Notes: generated by a model not told the origin, from the sequence alone. A DNA stretch of 64,000 bases from an uncultured Clostridia bacterium (GCA_944345705.1 CALVML010000001.1:49574-113573); one strand, 5' to 3'. Counted from the stretch's first letter, positions 45,413 through 55,332 are shown. Numbers and translations: made by a program.

Positions 45413-46043
45413 TTTAACACCTAACAAGCATTATACAATATTTCTTCACAAAAGACAAGAAAAGTAAACTAGATATTTAAGAAAAGCTAAATTAGAAAAA
45501 CAATAAAAGTCAACAAAACTAAAAACTAAATATAGATACTACGAAAACAAAGTAAGCAAAATATTAAATCGGATAGCAAATTCTTTCATAGATAAGGCAA
45601 CCAAAATATTTTTATTTATAGAAGAAAACAATTAAAATTTCTTTAAAGTTATAAATATATAATAGAATAAAAAATAATTTTAAAATTTTAAAAGCCAAAT
45701 TTGCTTTCAACTCACTATATAAGTTTAAATAAATTAATTAAAATACCTTCAAACCGCGTGTCGAAAAACACTTAAACTTTGGCAATCAAAGTCGCGACTA
45801 AATGTTTTAAATAAGGGATACCCGCAAAATCAAAGATTTTGTGAGAAAAGGCAGTTGCCCGAGCGATACCGCGTAAAATTATAAAGTAGTTTTCGCCTGA
45901 GCGTAGTTTGCGACGTTGTTTGCTCGCAAAATCACCCTAAAAATTACAAATGTTAAGGGAACCCGAAAAGAAAACAAATGTTAGGGCGTTAGCTTTTCGT
46001 TTCGCTAAAAAACGAAAACAAGCAACAATGCCATTTTCGCCGA

Positions 46044-46340
46044 TGGTGCGGGCGGTGGAAACCCTACCCTAAAAATCTGTCGATTTTCAGGGAACCCATG
46101 TCTCACCCACTGTGGGTTCGACTCCCACCTTGTTTACATAAAAAAAAGACTTACATATTGCATAAATCTTTTTTTAAAACTTTGACTCTCACTGGTGCGG
46201 GCGGTGGAAACCCTACCCTAAAAATCTGTCGATTTTCAGGGAACCCATGTCTCACCCACTGTGGGTTCGACTCCCACCTTGTTTACATAAAAAAAAGACT
46301 TACATATCGCATAAATCTTTTTTAAAACTTTGACTCTCAC
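46044..46340. repeat. Two tandem units derived from the tRNA-Leu 3' end and flank
   Basis: Units 46044-46192 and 46193-46340 differ by one base and one T-run length. Each starts with the acceptor-end sequence TGGTGCGGGCGGTGG of the neighbouring tRNA (minus orientation), continues with about 60 bases of new sequence, then has TGTGGGTTCGACTCCCACC, the T-arm of the same tRNA but in the opposite orientation, and ends with the tRNA's own terminator region. The T-arm part therefore looks inverted between GGTGG and CCACC. Confidence 0.85.
46290..46323 (-). terminator. Terminator of tRNA-Leu
   Basis: Minus strand AAAAAAGATTTA pairs with TAAGTCTTTTTT around CGATATG-type loop, one mismatch, followed by T. 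An identical structure in the duplicated unit lies at about 46140-46176. Confidence 0.75.
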
Positions 46341-46422
46341 TGGTGCGGGCGGTGGGAGTCGAACCCACACGGTTTCCCACTTGCCCCTTAAACAAGCGCG
46401 TCTGCCATTCCGCCACGCCCGC
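46341..46422 (-). tRNA. tRNA-Leu (anticodon AAG)
   Basis: An 82-base gene with encoded CCA (46343-46341). Acceptor GCGGGCG/CGCCCGC, D-arm with GGCGGAATGGCAGACGC, a T-arm GTGGG-TTCGACT-CCCAC and a shortish class II variable arm. The anticodon stem CTTGT/GCAAG encloses the loop TTAAGGG, so the anticodon is AAG (reads CUU; with inosine also CUC/CUA). Aligning to the Bacillus tRNA-Leu loop TTGAGGG supports this reading. A34 leucine tRNAs are unusual in bacteria and imply TadA acting on a non-arginine tRNA. Confidence 0.92.
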
Positions 46423-46763
46423 ACATCTTTTTTACTTTACCGCTTTATTATATTTTTATCTTTTAAGTTTGTCAAGTGTTTTTTAAAAAAATCTTTTCTT
46501 TTTTATAAATTCATTGTTTAACATTATATATTTGAAAGCAACAACTTTATCATAATTAATAAAAACTTAAAATTTAAGATAAAGTATTAACACCAAAATT
46601 TAAATCAATTAATATTTTTTAGTTTTGAATGATATATAATTAAATAATTTTAAAACACGGTATATTGTATCTTGTATGTGCATAATACATACGATATATA
46701 TTATATTAACAAATTTAGTGAGTCAATCATAAATAAATAAGGGATGATCAAAAAGGAGTTTTT
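46423..46763. other. Gene-free stretch between tRNA-Leu and ferritin-like gene
   Basis: AT-rich with no gene. The right part has a dyad GTATGT/ACATAC (46675-46693, imperfectly extended on both sides) about 70 bases before the ferritin-like gene, a possible operator. AAAAAGGAG gives that gene a good ribosome binding site. Confidence 0.45.
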
Positions 46764-47036
46764 ATGAAAAGTATTTTCAACATATTAAATAATCAATCAA
46801 ACAACTATTCCACCATACAAAATTGTCGTGCAGATATTATTGGAGAACTTGAAGCCATAATTCAATATAACGCCCATCTAGAACAAACAGATAACGAAAA
46901 AGCAAAGGAAACTATCAATGATATTATGCTTGAAGAAATGGTTCATGTTGGCCAGCTTTTCGGCTTATTATTTTATCTTAATCCAGAAAGCAAAACACAA
47001 TTCGAAAAAGGCTTAAATGAATTCAACTATAGCTAA
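46764..47036 (+). CDS. Two-helix ferritin-like di-iron protein
   Basis: A 90-residue protein. The segment IIGELEAIIQYNAHLEQ (about residues 25-41) gives Glu28/Glu30, Tyr35 and His38, and IMLEEMVHVGQLFGLLF (about 54-70) gives an ExxH pair, Glu58 and His61. These are the iron ligands of ferritin-like and rubrerythrin-like helices, but only two helices are present instead of four. A metal site would then form across a dimer, as in encapsulated ferritins. No encapsulin gene is nearby. AAAAAGGAG precedes the start. Likely roles are oxygen or iron handling; the precise family was not determined. Confidence 0.65.
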   Translation: MKSIFNILNNQSNNYSTIQNCRADIIGELEAIIQYNAHLEQTDNEKAKETINDIMLEEMVHVGQLFGLLFYLNPESKTQFEKGLNEFNYS

Positions 47037-47231
47037 TTGCATAATTAAGCTTAGAAAAATTAGATTTTAAAGTTAGACAATAATTTCATTAAGGAGTTTG
47101 AATAAAAAATTTAAACTTTTTTCTAAGATTATATTTTTATTAATCGACCCGCTTTCAATTTTTAAAAGTTATGATTTAACATATATTTATTGCAACCACT
47201 CACCTTTTTAAAAACTCTTTACTGAAATAAA

Positions 47232-47271
47232 AAATGCGCCTTTTAAAAATTTCAAATTTAAAGTGCATTTT
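47232..47271 (+). terminator. Possible terminator after ferritin-like gene
   Basis: AAAATGC (47232-47238) and GCATTTT (47265-47271) with an inner CTTTTAAA/TTTAAAG pairing. The stop codon is about 195 bases upstream, so it may end a long 3' region or belong to other RNA. The first 16 bases also occur at about 52229. Confidence 0.45.
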
Positions 47272-47338
47272 GTGCCTAAAATTTCTTAAGACGCATATTT
47301 GTTGATATTATTGTATGTTTAGCAAAGCACAACAAAAC

Positions 47339-48030
47339 TATATCAGAGCGAAACTAATGTTAATTCAAACAATAATGTCACAATTCATTATGGATTTGAT
47401 CAAACTTAATTATAAACAAAGCGAGCAAAACAACATCACCTTGTTTTTATTATCAGAAGCCGAACCAAGCACAACTTTAGTTGTATTTGAGTGAGGCTGA
47501 TGGTCATACATACCGTGATGAACACAATTTATTGTGTTTTTGCGTTTAGCAAAATTAAAATTTAACTTGCTTAAATTTTAACATCACATAGTTTATATTA
47601 TCGGAAGCCGAACCAAGCACAACTTTAGTTGTATTTGAGTGAGGCTGATGGTTATACATACTGTGATGAACACAATTTATTGTGTTTTTGCGTTTAGCAA
47701 AATTAAAATTTAACTTGCTTAAATTTTAACATCACATAGTTTATATTATCGGAAGCCGAACCAAGCACAACTTTAGTTGTATTTGAGTGAGGCTGATGGT
47801 TATACATACTGTGATGAACACAATTTATTGTGTTTTTGCGTTTAGCAAAATTAAAATTTAACTTGCTTAAATTTTAACATCACCTTGTTTATATTATCGT
47901 AAGCCGAACTTGCTTGCAAGAGTGAGGCTGATGGTCATACATACTAAGTGATGAGTATGCGTTAGCACACAAATTCGATAGAATTTATTAAAATTTTATG
48001 CTAATAAAATTTTAACATCACATAGATAAT
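47339..48030 (+). repeat. Tandem array of cloverleaf repeats (five units)
   Basis: Units begin at about 47339, 47453, 47601, 47749 and 47897; the last four starts are spaced by exactly 148 bases. Units 47453, 47601 and 47749 are nearly identical. The first and last are divergent subtypes. Each complete unit has an AGCC/GGCT stem around a hairpin (ACAACT/AGTTGT), then GTGATG ... CATCAC enclosing ACACAAT/ATTGTGT, TTTGC/GCAAA and TTAAAATTTAA/TTAAATTTTAA. The last unit keeps the plan with different hairpins. Units 47339 and 47749 end CATCACCTTG, the others CATCACATAG. It lies between convergent ferritin-like and clpX genes. Confidence 0.92.
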
Positions 48031-48043
48031 ATTCTCAGTTAAA

Positions 48044-49312
48044 TTAACAAACTTTCTTAGCTGAATCTGAATCATTTTTCTTTTTTATAATATCAGGTTG
48101 AGCATTTTCAAATTCTATAAATTTGTCTGTTACTATTATTTTATCTATATCTTTTATGCTAGGCGCTTCGTACATCAATTTTGTCATCTTTTGCTCAATG
48201 ATCGTACGCAGTCCCCTTGCACCAGTTTTAAGTTCAATAGCTTTTTTTGCTATCGCATTTACAGCTTCCTGCGAAAATTCTATCTCTATACCATCCATTC
48301 TAAACATGAGTTTATACTGCTTTATTATAGAATTTTTTGGTTCGGTCAAAATCTTCACTAAAGCCTCTTGGTTAAGTTCGTCTAATCCTACAACTATAGG
48401 CAATCTTCCAATAAATTCAGGTATTAAACCAAATTTCACTAAGTCATCTGGCTGTACATCCTTAAAATTGTTGATTTCTTTCTTTTCTTCCTGAGTTTTT
48501 ATCTCAGCATTAAACCCTAAAGTAGTGTTATTTTTTCTCGTTTCAATGATATCATTTAAACGAACAAAAGCTCCGCCACAAATAAACAAAATATTTGTTG
48601 TATCAATTTGCAACATTTCTTGATTAGGATGCTTTCTTCCACCTTGTGGTGGCACTGAAGCAATTGTGCTTTCGAGTATTTTTAAAAGTGCTTGTTGCAC
48701 TCCTTCACCTGAAACATCACGTGTTATAGAAACATTCCCTGTTTTTCTTGCTATTTTATCTATCTCATCGATATATATAATACCTCTTTGAGCTTTTTCT
48801 ATATCATAGTTCGCGTTTTGGATAAGTTTTAACAATATATTTTCAACATCTTCTCCAACATAACCAGCTTCAGTCAAAGTAGTCGCATCAGCAGCCGCAA
48901 AAGGAACTTGCAAAATCTTTGCTAGAGTCTTAGCAAGCAATGTTTTACCACTTCCTGTAGGACCAATCATAAGGATATTGCTTTTTTCAAGTTCTACTTC
49001 ATTTATTTCATCATCTATTCTAGTCAAATTATAATTAAGTCTTTTATAATGATTATAAACGGCAACAGATAACACCTTTTTTGCCTCATCCTGACCAATA
49101 ATATATTCATCGAGTTTAGCCTTTATTTCACTTGGAGTAGGCAATTCAATTTTTTCAAATTTAGATTTTGGTGTATACTCAGTTACGATATCCTTACATA
49201 TTTCTATACATTCATCACAAATAAATGCTTCCCCATTTGGACTCGCAATCATTTTATTTGCTTCTTTTTGACTTTTACCACAAAAACTGCATTTGCATTC
49301 TTTTTCAGACAT
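48044..49312 (-). CDS. clpX: ATP-dependent protease ATPase subunit ClpX
   Basis: ClpX unfolds substrates and feeds them to ClpP. The 422-residue protein has the N-terminal zinc domain (CSFCGKSQ and ICDECIEIC), Walker [19 protein letters not shown], Walker [15 protein letters not shown], the pore-loop neighbourhood and sensor 2 [15 protein letters not shown]. The IGF loop that binds ClpP is present as the LGFNAE-region neighbour. It starts six bases after clpP ends, in one operon. The repeat array begins 14 bases beyond its stop. Confidence 0.97.
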   Translation of the reverse strand: MSEKECKCSFCGKSQKEANKMIASPNGEAFICDECIEICKDIVTEYTPKSKFEKIELPTPSEIKAKLDEYIIGQDEAKKVLSVAVYNHYKRLNYNLTRIDDEINEVELEKSNILMIGPTGSGKTLLAKTLAKILQVPFAAADATTLTEAGYVGEDVENILLKLIQNANYDIEKAQRGIIYIDEIDKIARKTGNVSITRDVSGEGVQQALLKILESTIASVPPQGGRKHPNQEMLQIDTTNILFICGGAFVRLNDIIETRKNNTTLGFNAEIKTQEEKKEINNFKDVQPDDLVKFGLIPEFIGRLPIVVGLDELNQEALVKILTEPKNSIIKQYKLMFRMDGIEIEFSQEAVNAIAKKAIELKTGARGLRTIIEQKMTKLMYEAPSIKDIDKIIVTDKFIEFENAQPDIIKKKNDSDSAKKVC

Positions 49313-49320
49313 TATTCCTC

Positions 49321-49914
49321 CTAGTTATTATTCTTTTTTCTAGAAACAAAAATTTCATCTATAATACCATACTCCTTAGCTTCTTCTGCAGTCATGTAAT
49401 TATCTCTATCAGTATCCTTTTCAACAATTTCAAGTGGTTTGCCAGTATTTTCACTTAAAATGCTGTTCATTCTATCCTTTATATATTGAATATGTTTAGC
49501 TTGTATTTGAATATCACTAACCTGACCTTGTGCACCGCCCAAAGGTTGATGTATCATAACCTCACTGTTTGGTAAAGCAAATCTTTTCCCTTTAGTACCA
49601 CCAGAAAGCAGAAATGCCCCCATTGAAGCTGCCCTACCTACACAAATCGTTGAAACATCACATTTAATATATTTCATTGTATCATAGATAGCAAGCCCTG
49701 CTGAAACACTGCCACCAGGACTATTTATATAAATGAAGACATCTTTATCAGGATTTTTGCCTTCAAGGTAGATAAGTTGAGCAACAACAATGTTTGCTAT
49801 ATTATCATCTATTTCTCCATTTAAAAAGATTATTCTATCTTCTAATAATCTTGAATAAATATCATAAGATCTTTCGGAATTGCCCGTTTGATCCACAACC
49901 ATAGGTATCAACAT
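49321..49914 (-). CDS. clpP: ATP-dependent Clp protease proteolytic subunit
   Basis: A 197-residue serine protease forming the double heptamer. The catalytic triad is visible at Ser97 ([11 protein letters not shown]), His122 (MIHQPLGG) and Asp171 ([17 protein letters not shown]), the classical numbering. It lies upstream of clpX with a nine-base gap and downstream of tig with 256 bases between, the common tig-clpP-clpX order. It is one of the few places in the window where all family residues are unchanged. Confidence 0.97.
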   Translation of the reverse strand: MLIPMVVDQTGNSERSYDIYSRLLEDRIIFLNGEIDDNIANIVVAQLIYLEGKNPDKDVFIYINSPGGSVSAGLAIYDTMKYIKCDVSTICVGRAASMGAFLLSGGTKGKRFALPNSEVMIHQPLGGAQGQVSDIQIQAKHIQYIKDRMNSILSENTGKPLEIVEKDTDRDNYMTAEEAKEYGIIDEIFVSRKKNNN

Positions 49915-50170
49915 ATAACCCCCTTACATTCTTTATTTTATTTTTTACTCATTAAATTATGATTTTGTGAAAATAACCACATTCTACTTATCTTTAAAGC
50001 ATTTTGCCAAATCAAAATTTATTTTATTCTTGCATAAAATTTTAAATCTATATAATTCTAAAATATTTATTTGTTTTTGATATCTTTTAAAGATTTAAAG
50101 TCCGTTTTCTAATTAAAAGCTAAACTTTCTCAAGATAAAACAACAATGCAACAATATAATTGTATCCTAA

Positions 50171-51445
50171 TTAAGCAATTTTAGACTTAATAAAATTGAT
50201 GACTTTTGTCATAATAGCGTTGTTTTCAAAATAAGCAAAGTCATTTGGAGTTAAAGCCTTCTTAAATTCTTCCATTGACATATTATAACGTGCTGCATAT
50301 TCAGCAAGTGTATCATTTAAGTCTTCTTCGCTTACAGTTATTTTATTTTCAGAAATTATCTTTTGTAATACTAATCTTGTTTTAATATTTTTTTCTGCAT
50401 CTTCGCGTCTTTCTTCCTTAAATTGATCAACAGTTTTGCCAAGATATTCCAAATATCCAGCCATTGTCATTCCTTGATGAGAAAGTCTATGCTCAAAATC
50501 TTCTACCATATGTTCTACTTCATGATCGATCATTGATGCAGGAAGTTCAATATTAGACTTTTCAGCAATTTCATCTAAAACCTTAACTTCAAATTCACGC
50601 TCAACCTTTTCTTTTTCGATATTTTCAAGGTTTTGCTTCATTGCTTTCTTGTATTCTTCAACTGTTTCATACTCAGTAGTATCTGCAATATACTTATCAT
50701 TTATTTCAGGTAAAACTTTTTTCTCTACTTTCTTGAGAGTTGTTTTGAAAACTGCAGGCTTTGATTTTAAATTTTCTGCTGGATAATTATCAGGGAAAGT
50801 TACATTAATATCTTTTTCCTCACCTTTTTTCATACCAACAATTTGATCTTCGAAGCCATCAATAAAAGTATGAGATCCAATCTCAATTCTATAATCATTA
50901 GCAGAGCCACCCTCAAATTTTTCGCCATCTACACCTCCTTCAAAATCAATAGTTGCAAAATCTCCATTTTCAACGGCTTTATCTTCCTCAACATATCTTG
51001 CATGACTCACTCTTTCACGCTCTATTTCATCTTCAATCTGCTTTTCAGTAATTTCTACTTTACCTTTTTTAACCTTGATAGTTTTAAAGTCAGGCAATTT
51101 AAACTCTGGAAGCATATCAAATGTCAATGTAGCTTGAAGTCCTTGATCTACAGTAAAAGAATTCATTTCAACTTTTGGTTGACCTACAGGAATTATATCA
51201 GTATTCTCATTTAAAAATTGATTGTATTCTTGAGATATTATATCGTTGAAAGCATCATCAAAGAATATAGTATCTCCATAATTTTGTTCAATTACTCTTC
51301 TAGGTGCTTTACCCTTTCTAAATCCCTGAATGTTGAACTTGCCTTTGTTAGATTCATAAGCCTTTTCTACAGCATTATTCCACTGTTCACTATTAGCAGT
51401 GATTTTTAATATGCCTTGTTTTTCTTTTTTCTCAAATTTGTACAT
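50171..51445 (-). CDS. tig: Trigger factor
   Basis: Ribosome-associated chaperone and prolyl isomerase. The 424-residue protein has the N-terminal ribosome-binding domain with the signature FNIQGFRKGKAPRRVIEQ, the FKBP-type PPIase domain (about 150-240, beginning ENGDFATIDFEGGVDGEKFEGG) and a helical C-terminal chaperone domain. AAAGGAG precedes the start. A SigA promoter lies about 60 bases upstream. A 255-base AT-rich gap with no recognised feature separates it from clpP. Confidence 0.97.
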   Translation of the reverse strand: MYKFEKKEKQGILKITANSEQWNNAVEKAYESNKGKFNIQGFRKGKAPRRVIEQNYGDTIFFDDAFNDIISQEYNQFLNENTDIIPVGQPKVEMNSFTVDQGLQATLTFDMLPEFKLPDFKTIKVKKGKVEITEKQIEDEIERERVSHARYVEEDKAVENGDFATIDFEGGVDGEKFEGGSANDYRIEIGSHTFIDGFEDQIVGMKKGEEKDINVTFPDNYPAENLKSKPAVFKTTLKKVEKKVLPEINDKYIADTTEYETVEEYKKAMKQNLENIEKEKVEREFEVKVLDEIAEKSNIELPASMIDHEVEHMVEDFEHRLSHQGMTMAGYLEYLGKTVDQFKEERREDAEKNIKTRLVLQKIISENKITVSEEDLNDTLAEYAARYNMSMEEFKKALTPNDFAYFENNAIMTKVINFIKSKIA

Positions 51446-51504
51446 TTTCTTTATCTCCTTTAATTATGTAATCTAAATATTTCTATTTAAATCATTGCAG
51501 GATA

Positions 51505-51533
51505 ATAATAGCACAATCTGAAATTTTAATCAA
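51505..51533 (-). promoter_or_regulatory. Promoter of tig
   Basis: Minus strand TTGATT (51533-51528), 17 bases, TATTAT (51510-51505). Confidence 0.6.
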
Positions 51534-51628
51534 CTAAAAAAAGGGAGTTATTTCGTACAAAACGCAGAATATTGAAGAATAGAATAAACATTTATATTTA
51601 TATATAAATAACCTTTACATTAAAAATA

Positions 51629-51662
51629 AAATCTGCTTAATCATTTAAATGAAAGCAGATTT
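51629..51662 (-). terminator. Terminator upstream of tig
   Basis: Minus strand AAATCTGCTT (51662-51653) pairs with AAGCAGATTT (51638-51629), followed by TATTTTT. It probably ends the 122-residue membrane protein gene and insulates tig. Confidence 0.8.
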
Positions 51663-51734
51663 AAATATCAATTATACATTGAAGCGACTTTATCAAGTTA
51701 GTCAGTATGTAAAAATCTTTATTCACAAATCTAG

Positions 51735-52103
51735 TTAAATAAAATATGTATAAATACAAGTCAAAGCAATAACGATAGCCACTAAAATCTTTATTATGTC
51801 TATTACTTTATATCTTAAGACAGTTTTTTTATATGCCTTTATATATGTATTTTTATCTTTCTCAATATCTTCCATAGTTAAAGAGGTACTATTGATCAAT
51901 TTAATACAATACATTTTAAAATCTTGCTCAAAGTTTTTCACATAATCATTGATATAATTCAATATAAATGTTACCGACCAAAATATAGCAAGTAATAAGG
52001 CAAAGGAAATAGTAAAATATGAAAAACCATGCCATACTTCTCGTAGTACAGCTGTAACAATCATTAAAACAACTAAAATTGTAGTAATAATAAAATTTTT
52101 CAT
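51735..52103 (-). CDS. Small membrane protein, unknown
   Basis: A 122-residue protein with two N-terminal spans (about residues 5-22 and 28-50), a Lys/Asp-rich helical segment (NYVKNFEQDFKMYCIKLI and following), and a third span at the C-terminus (about 98-120). I do not recognise the family. It is followed by a terminator and separated from the next small membrane gene by 190 bases; the two share composition but no clear sequence similarity. Confidence 0.5.
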   Translation of the reverse strand: MKNFIITTILVVLMIVTAVLREVWHGFSYFTISFALLLAIFWSVTFILNYINDYVKNFEQDFKMYCIKLINSTSLTMEDIEKDKNTYIKAYKKTVLRYKVIDIIKILVAIVIALTCIYTYFI

Positions 52104-52291
52104 AAGCCTTTGTAAAAATATTTATAAATCATTGCTTTTATTCACAAAAATTAGACTGTTTACACACTCTCACTCGCTTTAAGCATATATTTATGTCAAA
52201 ATTAAAATTGCCGTGTAAATTAACGGTGTAAAAATGCGCCTTTTATAGTTTCTTTATTCATATCTAGATAGTAAACGCTTAAGAATTATAC

Positions 52292-52621
52292 CTAGATAGT
52301 AAGGATAAATAATATTACAATTGTGACAACAAAAATAACATAACATACTATCCATGCAACATGTTTATGTGTTTTTACCCAAGAATAAGCAAGAATGATA
52401 CTTATTAAATAAGCTATTACTTCTCCAACAGTTCTAAAAGCACTGGCAACAGTTGAATCGTTCTTAAAAATCAATGTAAATAAAAGAGCAATTGCTATAC
52501 AGCCAATACCTATATATGCTACAAGTGATATAAAACTTGAGAAAGAAAAACCAGATGTTTTAATTCTGATTTTTCTTTTTTCATTATCATTTTTCTTTTC
52601 ACTAAGATTATTATTTTCCAT
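52292..52621 (-). CDS. Small membrane protein, unknown
   Basis: A 109-residue protein. The first 22 residues are hydrophilic (Asn, Lys, Arg, Ser) and basic, ending in KIRIKTSGFSF; three membrane spans follow (about 28-48, 56-76 and 85-107). AAGGTAG precedes the start. No family recognised. A TAACAACATACTATATA sequence upstream offers a -10-like TACTATA region but no confident promoter. Confidence 0.5.
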   Translation of the reverse strand: MENNNLSEKKNDNEKRKIRIKTSGFSFSSFISLVAYIGIGCIAIALLFTLIFKNDSTVASAFRTVGEVIAYLISIILAYSWVKTHKHVAWIVCYVIFVVTIVILFILTI

Positions 52622-52844
52622 TCTAACTACCTTATATAGTATGTTGTATATTAGACTACATACAATTTATGATTATTAAGATTAATCAAAGTCAAGTTTA
52701 AATATAATTTTTAATATTTTAAATAATAATCAAAACTTGTACTTTTAAGTTTTTTTACATACAGAATTTAAATTTGGCTTTCTATGATTTTTTACTTATA
52801 TTACCCAAGACTCTATGGTTATAGATTTATATAAAAATTTTGAT

Positions 52845-53903
<1,059 letters not shown>

Positions 53904-54011
53904 TTATTAACTACTTTTCTAGTTTAAATATGACTATTTGTTTTTAAATTTACATATTATTTACAGCATTATTATTGACTTTAGAAATTGCAAATTCAAA
54001 TAATCTAAAAT

Positions 54012-54905
54012 TTATACATCTTCTTCATCTATTTCGTCTATATCTTCATCTAGTTCTTCATCATAATCTTCATAACTTTCGTCATCTTCAAGTCCATCAA
54101 CTTGATAAATTTCTTCTTCGTCTTCAGGTACATATTCGGTTGCTATGCTGAAATGTTTTTTTCCAACTATACAATTAAACATAATGACAATTACTAGCAA
54201 TAAAAATATAGCGAACATAATTACATCTAAGCAAAATAATAGTAAACCTATAACAATACTGACATTTACAAACAAACTGACTACCGTTGTAACAGCTACT
54301 CCTATCACAAGCGCCAGTATTGCAAAAAGCAAATATTTAATATTCGTTTTCTTATCAATACTTGTCTTAACAGGGTTCCCGCTAACTTCGACAGTACCCT
54401 GACTCACTCCATGCCAGCGATCCACTCGGCTTGAATAACTTAAGTTTGCCGATTGCAACACCACTGAAGCAACATCCTCTTTAAAATCAATCACTGATGT
54501 GTCACCAGCATATAGTTTTACTCCTAAACACATTTTTAGCACTTTCTGCCAAAGCATTACAAAGATTTTTTTAAAACCATTATTTTTATTTTGACAAACA
54601 GTGATATCATATTTAGAATTCAGGAAACGATCTAATTCTATTGCAGAGATTGGTCGTCGCATAATAACCAGTTCACCAGTAGGAATAAATCTTGAAAGCG
54701 CATTGATTATTTCTTCCCTATTAGCTCCATCTAAATATTCAATAATATTTATATTTTCACTTTCTAAATCTTGTACATATTGCAACTGATTTTGTACTAC
54801 ACCAACATATACGGTTATCTCATCATTTCCCGATAGGTCCGAGAGTATTTTTCGATAGTTCTTTGCATTGTTTTCAATTGGCACTATTATATTAATCATT
54901 TTCAC
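54012..54905 (-). CDS. Degenerate GT2-like membrane protein with acidic tail
   Basis: A 297-residue protein. Residues 1-180 follow the layout of a family 2 glycosyltransferase of the dolichol-phosphate type: INIIVPIENNAKNYRKILSDL, a KVLKMCLGVKLYAGDTSVIDF segment and LSYSSRVDRWHGVSQGTVEV. The acidic DxD metal site expected in the middle is not evident, so catalysis is doubtful. Two spans follow (about 192-240), then a tail of about 45 residues rich in Asp and Glu. The gene starts one base after the rpiB stop. Function unknown; a membrane-bound sensor or scaffold is conceivable. Confidence 0.5.
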   Translation of the reverse strand: MKMINIIVPIENNAKNYRKILSDLSGNDEITVYVGVVQNQLQYVQDLESENINIIEYLDGANREEIINALSRFIPTGELVIMRRPISAIELDRFLNSKYDITVCQNKNNGFKKIFVMLWQKVLKMCLGVKLYAGDTSVIDFKEDVASVVLQSANLSYSSRVDRWHGVSQGTVEVSGNPVKTSIDKKTNIKYLLFAILALVIGVAVTTVVSLFVNVSIVIGLLLFCLDVIMFAIFLLLVIVIMFNCIVGKKHFSIATEYVPEDEEEIYQVDGLEDDESYEDYDEELDEDIDEIDEEDV

Positions 54906-54906
54906 C

Positions 54907-55329
54907 TCAATATTTTTTTATTCTTCTTGCGTGTCTTCCACCCTCAAAGTCTGTTGTCAAGAAAACTTTAACTATTTTTATCGCTTTTCTTTTATTCATA
55001 AATCGTCCCGGTAAGCATAGAACATTTGCATCATTATGTCTGCGAGCTAAAGAAGCAAATTGCTCATTCATACACAGCGCAGCTCTTATTTTAGGATTTC
55101 GATTGGCTACAATACTCATTCCAATTCCTGTTCCACAAATATAAATTCCTACATTCCGATCATCTTCAATAACCTTTTGGTTTGCTGACTTAGCAAAATC
55201 AGGATAATCATCAAGCTGTTCTCTGCTATAGCATCCTACATCAATTGCTATAATATTTTCCTTGTTGAAGAATTTCTTGATTTCTTCTTTGAGTATAAAA
55301 CCAGCATGATCACTTGCTAAAATTATCAT
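54907..55329 (-). CDS. rpiB: Ribose-5-phosphate isomerase B
   Basis: Interconverts ribose-5- and ribulose-5-phosphate in the pentose phosphate pathway. The 140-residue protein has MIILASDHAGFILKEEIKKF, the catalytic Cys loop YICGTGIGMSIVANRNPKIRAALC and NDANVLCLPGRFM. It lies between the arginine-phosphatase-like gene (three-base gap) and the GT2-like gene. The rsfS-ywlE-rpiB order with ywlE is common in Firmicutes. Confidence 0.94.
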   Translation of the reverse strand: MIILASDHAGFILKEEIKKFFNKENIIAIDVGCYSREQLDDYPDFAKSANQKVIEDDRNVGIYICGTGIGMSIVANRNPKIRAALCMNEQFASLARRHNDANVLCLPGRFMNKRKAIKIVKVFLTTDFEGGRHARRIKKY

Positions 55330-55332
55330 AAA

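Larger units (their letters stand above)
45413..46340. other. Gene-free region left of tRNA-Leu
   Basis: No convincing protein gene in 928 bases. From about 45755 to 46040 the composition is richer in GC than its surroundings and carries several short inverted repeats: ACTTTG/CAAAGT (about 45776-45792), CAAAATC/GATTTTG (45826-45842), CTTTTCGTTT/AAACGAAAAC (about 45992-46017). From 46044 two tandem copies of a 148-bp unit lead into the tRNA. The region looks like accumulated repeat debris next to a tRNA, not genes. Confidence 0.55.

Noticed and set aside
46098-46424. Reading frames of 60-75 codons across the tRNA-Leu and its duplicates on both strands
   Set aside because: They translate tRNA and tandem-repeat sequence; the repeated peptide pattern follows the DNA repeat and there is no ribosome binding site.
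46660-46700. PerR or Fur box before the ferritin-like gene
   Set aside because: The dyad does not match the TTATAATNATTATAA or Fur consensus closely enough.
47453-48030. CRISPR array
   Set aside because: The 148-base units are directly adjacent with no unique spacers, and no cas genes are present.
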